Assembly: GCA_021809235.1 (NCBI GenBank)
Contig: JAKBAG010000110.1
Location: forward strand, 1-9,236
Length of the DNA stretch: 9,236 bases
Direction of reading: 5' to 3'
Origin: Acidobacteriota bacterium
GTDB taxonomy: Bacteria > Acidobacteriota > Terriglobia > Terriglobales > Acidobacteriaceae
In this document: one piece after another, positions 1 to 4,963 of the stretch
Layout of the letters: each line of letters starts with the position of its first letter
Numbering within the stretch: the stretch's first letter is position 1
The notes under the pieces: model-generated
What the model saw: only the letters and a program-made list of their open reading frames with translations
Databases searched by the model: none
Told to the model about the DNA's origin: nothing
Translations under genes and position numbers: made by a program

Positions 1-902
1 CCGGCCAGTCCGGAGGCAATTGAGTCGGCGCGCTCCTGCATGGCGTGGGGCAGCAGAAAGACGGGATTGACACTGCCCATCTCGGCAAAACAGGGAATGG
101 GCTCCGGACGGGAGGCTGCCAGCCGCATCAAGGCCTGCCCGCCCGCCGTGGAGCCGGTGAAGGCCACGGCCTTGACGGAAGGATGCTGGACCAGCGCTGT
201 GCCGACTGCGATGCCGGAATCCATCAACAGGGTGAAGGTGCCCTCCGGCCAGTCCAACTCTGCGATGGCATCCACAATGCAGCGGGCCACCAGTTCACTG
301 GTACCGGGATGAGCCGGATGGGCCTTGACCAGGACAGGGCAGCCGGCAGCAAGAGCTGCGGCCGTGTCACCTCCGGCTACGGAGAAGGCAAGCGGAAAGT
401 TGCTGGCACCAAAGACAACAACCGGGCCAATCGGGCGCAGCATGGAGCGAATGTCGGCTCGCGGCAGGGGCTTACGCTCCGGCAGCGCTTCCTCGATGCG
501 GGCATCCACCCAGGAGCCTTCGGCGACAAGGTCGGCGAAGAGGCGCAGCTGGTGTGTGGTGCGGCCCATTTCGCCGGTGAGCCGTGCTGCGGGCAGCCCT
601 GTTTCCAGGTGTGCGCGTGCCGTGATTGGCTCCTGCGCCGCGGCAAGCTTGTCCGCAATGGCGCGCAGCAACTGCGCGCGGCTGCTGCCGCTGGAGGCTG
701 CCAGGGCAGGAGCGGCCAGGCTTGCCAGATGGGCAGCTTCGCTGACATGGCTGGAAGTGGCTGTGACGAAGGCAGGTTCCAGCGATTCTCCGGTTGCCGG
801 ATTGTAGGCGAAGAAGCGCTGACTGGAAGAGGCGGAATCTTCGGATGGATAACGGAAGCCTTTGCGGAAAACGGGACTGCCGGTGAGCGGAGTTGCGGTC
901 AT
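1..902 (-). CDS. 2,5-dioxovalerate (alpha-ketoglutarate semialdehyde) dehydrogenase, N-terminal 300 codons, cut by window edge
   Basis: NAD(P)-dependent aldehyde dehydrogenase that most likely oxidises alpha-ketoglutarate semialdehyde to 2-oxoglutarate, the last step of non-phosphorylating pentose, glucarate or hydroxyproline breakdown in the cytoplasm. Seen: the reading frame is open from the ATG at 902 to the window edge. It has GASNFP with the oxyanion-hole Asn168, VLVKAH with cofactor-binding Lys193, FTGS at 248-251 of the Rossmann fold, and AEMGSVNP with general-base Glu274. The pattern ETGLP..R..GE.GRT..QLR near residues 100-120 and LPRAD near 146 fit the KGSADH subgroup (similar to Pseudomonas and Azospirillum enzymes and Vibrio fatty aldehyde dehydrogenase) better than general aldehyde dehydrogenases. 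The catalytic Cys should lie beyond the window. AGGAG at 908-912 sits 5 bases before the ATG and supports this start. No sugar-acid pathway partner is visible. A related fatty aldehyde dehydrogenase role cannot be excluded. Confidence 0.9.
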   Translation of the reverse strand, partial: MTATPLTGSPVFRKGFRYPSEDSASSSQRFFAYNPATGESLEPAFVTATSSHVSEAAHLASLAAPALAASSGSSRAQLLRAIADKLAAAQEPITARAHLETGLPAARLTGEMGRTTHQLRLFADLVAEGSWVDARIEEALPERKPLPRADIRSMLRPIGPVVVFGASNFPLAFSVAGGDTAAALAAGCPVLVKAHPAHPGTSELVARCIVDAIAELDWPEGTFTLLMDSGIAVGTALVQHPSVKAVAFTGSTAGGQALMRLAASRPEPIPCFAEMGSVNPVFLLPHAMQERADSIASGLA

Positions 903-930
903 AGGGGCTCCTGAGTCTTGTTCGGGCTGA

Positions 931-958
931 ACGCGGATTCCGGGCGGGACGCGGATTC
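931..958. repeat. 10-bp direct repeat ACGCGGATTC, 18-bp period, upstream of the dehydrogenase
   Basis: ACGCGGATTC occurs at 931-940 and again, identically, at 949-958, separated by 8 bases. It lies 29-56 bases upstream of the dehydrogenase ATG, where a leader or operator would be. The copies are direct, not inverted, and 18 bp apart, which is less than two helical turns. It could be a regulator site or chance. Confidence 0.4.
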
Positions 959-1148
959 GGTGATTTGCCGGTGTGAATTCCATGCCCAGGAAAAGGGTAC
1001 ACGGATCGACCAGCCTGGGTTCTATTCATTGTCGCTGAGTGGGCGCTATCCTTCCAGTGAGGGTTTCGTCCAAGAGACAAACATCGCAGCCCGTTGCGTT
1101 GATATGCTTGTGTGAGCGTTCGAAGTGAGGATGAATGCCGGATGGCCG

Positions 1149-1176
1149 TTCATGGGTCGCCCGGGGCATTTACAAT
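1149..1176 (+). promoter_or_regulatory. Candidate sigma-70 promoter for the outer-membrane protein gene
   Basis: TACAAT at 1171-1176 differs from the TATAAT consensus at one base. A poor -35 match, TTCATG (1149-1154), lies 16 bases upstream. Transcription would begin near 1183, giving a leader of about 77 bases before the ATG at 1260. Only the -10 is good, so this is tentative. Confidence 0.3.
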
Positions 1177-1259
1177 TCAAAGAGCGGCGCGCGTCCACAG
1201 GCGCCATTCCGACTTGCCCGCCTGCTCGGCAGAACGGAAGTCACGAGGTTCAGGAACGA

Positions 1260-1859
1260 ATGAAGAAAATCGCCTATTTTGCCCTCCTGCTCATGATTGG
1301 CACGGTGGTAGCACGAGCCCAGGAGAGCCGGCAGGATTTCAGCATCAGCGGGACCGGACTGATCGAGCCCTATGTCACCAGCACAACCGACGTGAAGGTC
1401 AGCGCAAAGCGTGGATACGGTGCACTGTTCAGCTACCGTTTCATGTTGACCCCGCGTGGCGCTGTTGAAGCCAACTACCAGTACGTCCAGAACAATATTC
1501 ACTACGTTGCGCCGTCGTATAACTACACGGTGAACACCCAGCTGCAGGAAGGCAGTGCAGCGTATGTGTACAACTTCACCTATCACAAGTTCAATCCATT
1601 TGTGGAATTGGGCGGCGCGGCGCTGATCTTTTACAACGTGCGAAACCTGGCTACGACCACGCTGGATGTGAAGTCGGAGACGACCATCTCCCTGCTCTAT
1701 GGCGGCGGCATTGCGTACGAGCTGAGTCCGAGCTTCGATATTCGCGCTGAGTATCGCGGATTTGTGACCAAGGTACCGAACTTCGGGGATACTGCGTTAT
1801 CGACCAACCAGTACTACAACATTTACAACCCCACCATCGGTCTGGCGTATCACTTCTAA
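1260..1859 (+). CDS. Small secreted outer-membrane beta-barrel protein
   Basis: Predicted outer-membrane protein of 199 residues; specific function unknown. Seen: an N-terminal signal peptide (KK, then hydrophobic residues 5-18, with ARA at 18-20 as a signal peptidase I site before QES). The rest has alternating polar and aromatic segments rich in Tyr and Phe, typical of beta strands (for example GALFSYRFML, AANYQYV-like, AAYVYNFTY, FNPFVELGGAALIFY, FDIRAEYRGF). It ends in GLAYHF, a C-terminal aromatic signature recognised by the BAM machinery. Length and layout fit the OmpA-like/OMP_b-brl 8-strand family. I prefer the ATG at 1260 over an in-frame ATG at 1125, because only this start places the signal peptide at the N-terminus; AGGA (1252-1255) and GAGG (1245-1248) precede it. 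It appears to be a single-gene unit followed by a terminator. Confidence 0.85.
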   Translation: MKKIAYFALLLMIGTVVARAQESRQDFSISGTGLIEPYVTSTTDVKVSAKRGYGALFSYRFMLTPRGAVEANYQYVQNNIHYVAPSYNYTVNTQLQEGSAAYVYNFTYHKFNPFVELGGAALIFYNVRNLATTTLDVKSETTISLLYGGGIAYELSPSFDIRAEYRGFVTKVPNFGDTALSTNQYYNIYNPTIGLAYHF

Positions 1860-1886
1860 TCGCTGGTGCATGTAAGGAAACGACAG

Positions 1887-1920
1887 GAGGCTCCCGAGAT
1901 TTCGGGAGCCTCTCCTCTTT
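1887..1920 (+). terminator. Rho-independent terminator between convergent genes
   Basis: A perfect 11-bp stem (GAGGCTCCCGA at 1887-1897 and its complement at 1902-1912) with loop GATT is followed by TCCTCTTT. It sits 27 bases after the outer-membrane protein stop codon and 36 bases beyond the end of the convergent SRPBCC gene. The pyrimidine-rich tail favours the plus strand. On the minus strand the tail (CTGTCGTTTCC) is weaker, but the hairpin may serve both genes. Confidence 0.8.
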
Positions 1921-1948
1921 GGGCCTGTTCCTGGAAGTGGGGACCGTC

Positions 1949-2521
1949 CTAATCTGTATGTGCTGGACTGCGTTGTCCTGCCTGCCGAGCAACCACGGGT
2001 AGGATCTGCTCCAGGCGGGCCTGTCGCAAGGCAAAAATGGCTTCCATCTGGCGCCGAACAAAGAGGGAATGGGCCAGTCCGCCGAGCAGGCCAAAGGGCA
2101 GGGCGTATTCCAGCGCATCTTCGATGAGCGTTCCGGATATGTCGCCGCGAGTCTCTGCAGCAAAGCTGTGACGATGCTTCCAGTGGGCAAAGGGGCCATG
2201 CGCCTGGACATCCTGGAAGTGATGAAACCACTCGAACTCGGTGATGAGTGCCAACCACCGTGCCCGGATGGGAAGCCCCGGGATGGGACGAAAGCTGATC
2301 AGCATCTCAGAGCCAGCGCCGGCGGCTGTACTGTGAAAGCGCAGGGATGGATCTGCAGCGACAGGGCGCGGCGGTGGTGGCTGCAGCCGGGAGCTTTCCA
2401 GCCGTGTGCGCTGCCAGGGCGGCATCAGGTGGGGAAGGTTGCCGGGGGATGCAAAAAAGGCGAAGACCAGCTCCAACGGATAGGGTACCCACTGACGGGT
2501 ATGCAGATGATGAAGCGCCAT
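1949..2521 (-). CDS. SRPBCC (START-like ligand-binding) family protein
   Basis: Soluble 190-residue protein of the SRPBCC superfamily (polyketide cyclase/dehydrase-like helix-grip fold), which binds hydrophobic ligands in a deep pocket. Ligand and role are unknown. Seen: an opening of the type TRQWVPYPLELVFAFFASPGN followed by LMPPW, then PGLPIRARWLALI, FEWFHHFQDVQAHGPFAHWKH, and a C-terminal EYALPFGLLGGLAH with LFVRRQMEAIFALR. This order matches the bacterial subfamily often labelled as a ligand-binding or 'CDP-paratose epimerase-associated' SRPBCC protein. A Pro- and Ala-rich stretch at about residues 42-72 looks like a loop insertion. The start at 2521 is chosen because the domain begins there and GAGG (2531-2534) lies 9 bases upstream; the frame extends to 2584 without added similarity. 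Monocistronic and convergent to the barrel-protein gene. It could be a membrane-lipid or pigment-related binding protein; I cannot say which. Confidence 0.8.
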   Translation of the reverse strand: MALHHLHTRQWVPYPLELVFAFFASPGNLPHLMPPWQRTRLESSRLQPPPPRPVAADPSLRFHSTAAGAGSEMLISFRPIPGLPIRARWLALITEFEWFHHFQDVQAHGPFAHWKHRHSFAAETRGDISGTLIEDALEYALPFGLLGGLAHSLFVRRQMEAIFALRQARLEQILPVVARQAGQRSPAHTD

Positions 2522-2597
2522 GCCGAACGACCTCTTCCCCAGACTACTGCTGCAGGAGGCAAAGGGGCGAACTTTGGCTTCCATGCGCCTGAATAGC

Positions 2598-2612
2598 TTG
2601 CATTGAATGCAA
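2598..2612. repeat. 15-bp palindrome TTGCATT-G-AATGCAA
   Basis: A perfect inverted repeat with 7-base arms around one central base lies between the SRPBCC gene start (2521) and the fasciclin terminator stem, which it abuts at 2613. It is placed where an operator of the SRPBCC gene could be, 77-91 bases before its ATG. It also supplies the T-run of the neighbouring terminator, so regulatory meaning is uncertain. Confidence 0.4.
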
Positions 2613-2646
2613 AACGAGCAGACCCCTGGGAGGAGGTCTGCTCGTT
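2607..2646 (-). terminator. Rho-independent terminator of the fasciclin gene
   Basis: A perfect 12-bp stem has arms at 2613-2624 and 2635-2646 (AACGAGCAGACC and its complement) and a 10-base loop that can itself pair further. Read on the minus strand, the stem runs into TTTTGCATT. It lies 27 bases after the stop codon of the minus-strand fasciclin gene, exactly where its terminator should be. Confidence 0.85.
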
Positions 2647-2672
2647 GGTTGGAAGCTTGCGAACCGCGTTGC

Positions 2673-3242
2673 TCAGTTGGGCAGCAGAACCGTGTTGATG
2701 ACCTGGATCACGCCGTTCGACTGATAGACATTGGCGATGGTGATGGTTGCCATATCGCCCTTTTCATCGGTGAGCATGATTTTGCCGTGATCCATGGTGG
2801 CCGTGAGCATGCCACCGGAGACTGTCTTCAGCATTGCCTTGCCGTTGCCAGCTTTGATCTGCTTCATCAGGTCATGGGTGGACAGGTGTCCGGCGACGAC
2901 ATGGTAGGTCAGAATTTTGACCAGCTGCGATTTGTTTTCCGGCTTCAGCAGCGTCTGCACTGTACCCGCAGGCAACTTGTCAAAGGCTTCATTGGTGGGA
3001 GCAAAGACGGTGAATGGTCCGGGACCCTCCAGCGTTTCCACCAGCCCTGCTGCCTTAACCGCGGCCACCAGAGTGGTGTGATCCTTGGAGTTCACGGCGT
3101 TCTGCACGATGTTTTTGGTTGGGAACATGGCAGCTCCGCCAACCTCAGGATCCTTCTGCATGGCATGAGCCGGGATGGCGGAAAGAATCAGCATGGCGCA
3201 GAGTGCTTCTGCAATCCAAAGGGAGATGCGTCGAAAATTCAT
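2673..3242 (-). CDS. Secreted fasciclin (FAS1)-domain protein
   Basis: Exported 189-residue protein with one FAS1 domain, a fold used in adhesion and carbohydrate or protein binding outside the cytoplasm; the partner is unknown. Seen: signal peptide (Arg4-Arg5, hydrophobic 10-23, AHA at 25-27 as cleavage site), then the domain at about 44-189. It has the hallmark H1 segment TVFAPTNEAFDKLP at 78-91, the YH motif LTYHVVAGHL at 111-120, and the ending GVIQVINTVLLP at 177-188. The single-domain length resembles MPB70-type proteins of bacteria. The ATG at 3242 is chosen because GGAGG (3250-3254) lies 7 bases upstream and the signal peptide starts there; an open extension to 3494 is not protein-like. 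It is followed by a strong terminator and divergent from the DUF2127 gene. The leader carries alternative hairpins (3323-3356). Confidence 0.92.
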   Translation of the reverse strand: MNFRRISLWIAEALCAMLILSAIPAHAMQKDPEVGGAAMFPTKNIVQNAVNSKDHTTLVAAVKAAGLVETLEGPGPFTVFAPTNEAFDKLPAGTVQTLLKPENKSQLVKILTYHVVAGHLSTHDLMKQIKAGNGKAMLKTVSGGMLTATMDHGKIMLTDEKGDMATITIANVYQSNGVIQVINTVLLPN

Positions 3243-3322
3243 GGGTCGTCCTCCAGAAAATTGAACTTCACTGACAGAACGCACCGTGGTCCAAACTGGA
3301 TGTATACGAGATGGGATTTGAG

Positions 3323-3356
3323 GGCAAAAAATCGAAAATCCAACGGATTTTTTGCC
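3323..3356 (-). promoter_or_regulatory. Mutually exclusive AT-rich inverted repeats upstream of the fasciclin gene
   Basis: Perfect 11-bp arms, GGCAAAAAATC (3323-3333) and GATTTTTTGCC (3346-3356), flank a 12-base centre. A second, nested hairpin uses AAAATCC (3335-3341), loop AAC, and GGATTTT (3345-3351). The two share the 3345-3356 arm, so only one can form at a time. The element lies 81-114 bases before the fasciclin ATG. It could be a leader switch, an operator, or a terminator-like barrier between divergent promoters. Confidence 0.4.
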
Positions 3357-3595
3357 GGGCCAGCAATTCGTAAAATGGAACCTGGCCAGGGGGAACGCGG
3401 AGAAAACTCTGGCAGGATTCGCAGAGAGCGCCTCGGGTGCTTTAACGTGATAGCAGTGCAGCAGAAAAGGCAGCGCGCAGTGCGGAGTCTGCAATGGGAC
3501 GCTTGTGTGCCGTCAACGCGCTTCTTCCCCGAGCGACTGCTTTGCCTGCCAAGGCCGCCACGGCGAAACAGGCTTTGCCGGAACAGCAGGCCAGC

Positions 3596-3600
3596 AGGAG
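3596..3600 (+). promoter_or_regulatory. Ribosome binding site deciding a TTG start
   Basis: AGGAG lies 9 bases before the TTG at 3610. No ATG exists between it and the first membrane helix of the DUF2127 protein, so this site decides the start. Confidence 0.6.
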
Positions 3601-3609
3601 AAACAGGTA

Positions 3610-4134
3610 TTGACCCGAAAGCGACTCCAGCATACGAACAATCGATGGCTGACCCTGATTGCTGTTTATAAGCTGCTGCAGGCCACGCTGCTGATCAGTG
3701 TTGGGCTGGGCGCCCTGCGCCTGATGCATCGCGATATCGCCAATGTCTTCCTTGGCTTTGTCACAGAAATGCGATTCAATACCGATGGCCGACTGGTGAG
3801 CTATCTGCTTGACAAGGCGGCCACGGTGGATGATCCCATGCTGCGGCGGATTACCGCCTTTGTTTTTGTCTATGCGGGGCTGGGATTGCTGGAGGGGATT
3901 GGCCTGTATCTGGAAAAGCTGTGGGCGGAATATTTCACAGCCATTATTACGGCCTCGTTTCTGCCACTTGAGGTTCTGGAGATACTGCACCGGGTGACCT
4001 GGGTCCGGCTAGGGCTGTTTGCGGCCAATCTTGCCGTCTTTCTTTATCTGCTGGCACACCTGAGAAACACAGCTCCCGCCCGACGACAGGCAAGGCGCGC
4101 TGCGCACCAGACACGAGCCAACCGGCAACGCTGA
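3610..4134 (+). CDS. DUF2127 family four-helix membrane protein, TTG start
   Basis: Integral inner-membrane protein of 174 residues and unknown function. Seen: four hydrophobic segments at about 13-37, 81-100, 106-127 and 132-151. The arrangement IAVYKLLQATLLISVGLG, then FVYAGLGLLEGIGLYLEKLWAEYFT, then SFLPLEVLEIL and LAVFLYLL follows the DUF2127 pattern (first helix with a Lys, EG-G-L near helix 2, W-E before helix 3, PLE-E within helix 3). The last 24 residues are very basic (many Arg), which suggests a cytoplasmic tail. The TTG at 3610 is chosen over a GTG at 3505 because of AGGAG at 3596-3600 and because the extra 35 residues, Cys- and Gly-rich, are not conserved-looking. It reads towards mraZ but is separated from it by 328 bases. 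Confidence 0.82.
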   Translation: MTRKRLQHTNNRWLTLIAVYKLLQATLLISVGLGALRLMHRDIANVFLGFVTEMRFNTDGRLVSYLLDKAATVDDPMLRRITAFVFVYAGLGLLEGIGLYLEKLWAEYFTAIITASFLPLEVLEILHRVTWVRLGLFAANLAVFLYLLAHLRNTAPARRQARRAAHQTRANRQR

Positions 4135-4203
4135 GCATGGTTTGCGGGCAATCGCTGAAGCTCCGGGGAACCTGGAAGATAAACACCATATAGCGTGGCT
4201 AAT

Positions 4204-4234
4204 AAATCGCGCCTACGTCCTGTAGCGGCGATTT
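4204..4234 (+). terminator. Weak candidate terminator after the DUF2127 gene
   Basis: Arms AAATCGC (4204-4210) and GCGATTT (4228-4234) are perfectly complementary. Inside them CTAC (4213-4216) pairs with GTAG (4222-4225) across a 2x2 mismatch. The stem lies 70 bases after the stop codon. There is no real T-run after the stem (TGGCAG), so termination is doubtful. The 4274-4290 hairpin (TTTCGC/GCGAAA) just downstream is another possible part of it. Confidence 0.3.
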
Positions 4235-4282
4235 TGGCAGAATGCCCCAAATCAGCCTCGAATTGCGCCAAAGTTTCGCCTT

Positions 4283-4311
4283 TTGCGAAAGGGAATGCGT
4301 GGAACGAAAAT
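4283..4311 (+). promoter_or_regulatory. Candidate promoter of the mraZ operon
   Basis: TTGCGA (4283-4288) and GAAAAT (4306-4311), 17 bases apart, each match four of six consensus positions. The start of transcription would fall near 4318, at the edge of the MraZ-box array beginning at 4320. That placement would let MraZ block the promoter. A second possibility uses TAAGAT at 4375-4380. Confidence 0.35.
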
Positions 4312-4319
4312 CTCTGCGC

Positions 4320-4354
4320 GTGGAATTTGGTGGAATTTTTTGGCAAAAAGTGGG
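4320..4354 (+). promoter_or_regulatory. MraZ-box array: four direct repeats with 10-bp period
   Basis: GTGGA (4320-4324), GTGGA (4330-4334), TTGGC (4340-4344) and GTGGG (4350-4354) are separated by exactly 5 bases each (ATTTG, ATTTT, AAAAA). The E. coli MraZ operator is known to consist of TGGGN direct repeats separated by 5 bases, upstream of mraZ, and MraZ is a ring oligomer that binds such arrays. The repeat unit and register here fit that model, so autoregulation of the dcw operon is the likely function. A further GTGGA at 4299-4303 is one base out of register (21 bases before the first box). Confidence 0.75.
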
Positions 4355-4424
4355 ATATTTTTCATGACTTCACGTAAGATGAAGTTCAGTTTCCAGGCCA
4401 CGGTGGCATGATTCTGGCCGGATG

Positions 4425-4441
4425 CTGGGCTGGTAGCCCAG
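4425..4441 (+). promoter_or_regulatory. Leader hairpin next to the mraZ ribosome binding site
   Basis: CTGGGCT (4425-4431) and AGCCCAG (4435-4441) form a perfect 7-bp stem with a GGT loop. It ends 11 bases before the AGAGG ribosome binding site (4452-4456), which is 6 bases from the mraZ ATG. No T-run follows, so it is not a terminator. It may affect mRNA stability or translation. Confidence 0.4.
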
Positions 4442-4462
4442 GGCAGAAGCAAGAGGCACGGT

Positions 4463-4942
4463 ATGTTTCGCGGATCGTACGAGGCAAAAGTCGATGAAAA
4501 GGGCCGCTTCAAGCTGCCTGCTGGATTCATGAAGCTGATCCAGCAGAAGCAGTACGGCTCGGAGTTTTTCATCACCTCGTTCGATGGGCAGATGGGCGAG
4601 ATTTGGCCTCTGCCGGAGTGGGAAAAGAAGGAAGCCGAGTGGGCGCTGATTCCGGACGAGTCCCGGGAGAAGCAGCGGTTTCTGGATCAGGTGAATTTTT
4701 ACGGGCAGCAGGTGGAGATCGACAGCCAGGATCGGCTGTTGGTTCCGCAGCGGCTGCGTACGCGGGCCGGACTGGTGGGCGAGGTGGATATTCTTGGCGC
4801 CGGCCGGTACATGAAGATTGCCAACCACCAGGTGATGCAGCGGCGAGTGGAAGCCGAGGCTGGCCCGGCGGCGGATGCGCTTCCTGTGATCTCCATGGCA
4901 GAGGCGATGGACTTCATGGCGGGGCGTGGAAGGCAGGGTTGA
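4463..4942 (+). CDS. mraZ: MraZ, transcriptional regulator of the dcw cluster
   Basis: DNA-binding regulator of 159 residues with two SpoVT-AbrB-like repeats, known to form ring-shaped oligomers and to control the division and cell wall operon. Seen: the diagnostic start MFRGSY, first repeat motif DEKGRFKLPAGF at 11-22, the linker IWPLPEWEKKEAE at 47-59, and second repeat motif DSQDRLLVPQRLR at 87-99 followed by RAGLVGEVDILGAG. In the second motif the usual Gly of the D-x-x-G-R signature is Asp90. Length is close to the usual 140-160 residues. AGAGG at 4452-4456 supports the ATG. It is the first gene of the cluster, 21 bases before rsmH, and preceded by an array of its likely own binding sites, so negative autoregulation is inferred. 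Confidence 0.97.
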   Translation: MFRGSYEAKVDEKGRFKLPAGFMKLIQQKQYGSEFFITSFDGQMGEIWPLPEWEKKEAEWALIPDESREKQRFLDQVNFYGQQVEIDSQDRLLVPQRLRTRAGLVGEVDILGAGRYMKIANHQVMQRRVEAEAGPAADALPVISMAEAMDFMAGRGRQG

Positions 4943-4951
4943 TTGACCCCT

Positions 4952-4958
4952 GAGGGGG
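4952..4958 (+). promoter_or_regulatory. Ribosome binding site deciding the rsmH start
   Basis: GAGGGGG lies 5 bases before the ATG at 4964. A TTG directly after the mraZ stop (4943) and a GTG at 4958 are also in frame, but they would start before or within this site, so the ATG is preferred. Confidence 0.7.
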
Positions 4959-4963
4959 TGCAC

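Larger units (their letters stand above)
903..1259. other. Divergent intergenic region, 357 bases
   Basis: Region between the minus-strand dehydrogenase and the plus-strand outer-membrane protein gene, so it must hold promoters for both. It contains a 10-base direct repeat (931-940 and 949-958) close to the dehydrogenase start and one candidate -10 element (1171-1176) for the outer-membrane protein gene. An open frame at 918-1115 (65 codons) has no recognisable domain and an unconvincing composition, so I do not call it a gene. Confidence 0.6.
3243..3609. other. Divergent intergenic region, 367 bases
   Basis: Lies between the fasciclin gene (minus) and the DUF2127 gene (plus). I see one clear structure, the AT-rich inverted repeats at 3323-3356. 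No convincing -35/-10 pair was found for either gene. Long open frames crossing it on both strands are antisense or upstream extensions without domain signatures. Confidence 0.6.
4135..4462. other. Regulatory region upstream of the dcw cluster, 328 bases
   Basis: Non-coding stretch between the DUF2127 gene and mraZ. In order it holds an imperfect hairpin (4204-4234), a small hairpin (4274-4290), a candidate promoter (4283-4311), four MraZ-box-like repeats (4320-4354), and a hairpin close to the mraZ ribosome binding site (4425-4441). Other AT-rich sequence around 4355-4380 could contain a second promoter (TAAGAT at 4375-4380, no good -35). Confidence 0.6.

Noticed and set aside
45..914. 289-codon open frame on the plus strand (and a second, 160-codon one at 325-807)
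   Set aside because: Both lie antisense to the clearly recognisable dehydrogenase. Their translations are Cys/Gly/Arg- or Ala/Arg/Ser-rich with no domain pattern.
918..1115. 65-codon plus-strand frame in the first intergenic region
   Set aside because: No recognisable domain and no clear ribosome binding site; it occupies the region where divergent promoters are expected.
2607..3671. 354-codon open frame on the plus strand
   Set aside because: Antisense to the fasciclin gene, whose signal peptide, FAS1 motifs, ribosome binding site and terminator are all present. The plus-strand translation shows no family signature.
4204..4290. Candidate riboswitch or CRISPR-like structure from the hairpins upstream of mraZ
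   Set aside because: Only two short unrelated stems are present, with no repeated spacer structure and no conserved riboswitch core that I recognise.
4370..4963. 197-codon minus-strand frame opposite mraZ
   Set aside because: Fully antisense to mraZ and its leader, with no protein-family pattern. It would run through the operon leader and ribosome binding site.
4943..4963. TTG start for rsmH directly after the mraZ stop codon
   Set aside because: The ribosome binding site GAGGGGG lies downstream of this TTG and 5 bases before the ATG at 4964. The RsmH family usually begins just before the HVPVL motif, as it does from the ATG.
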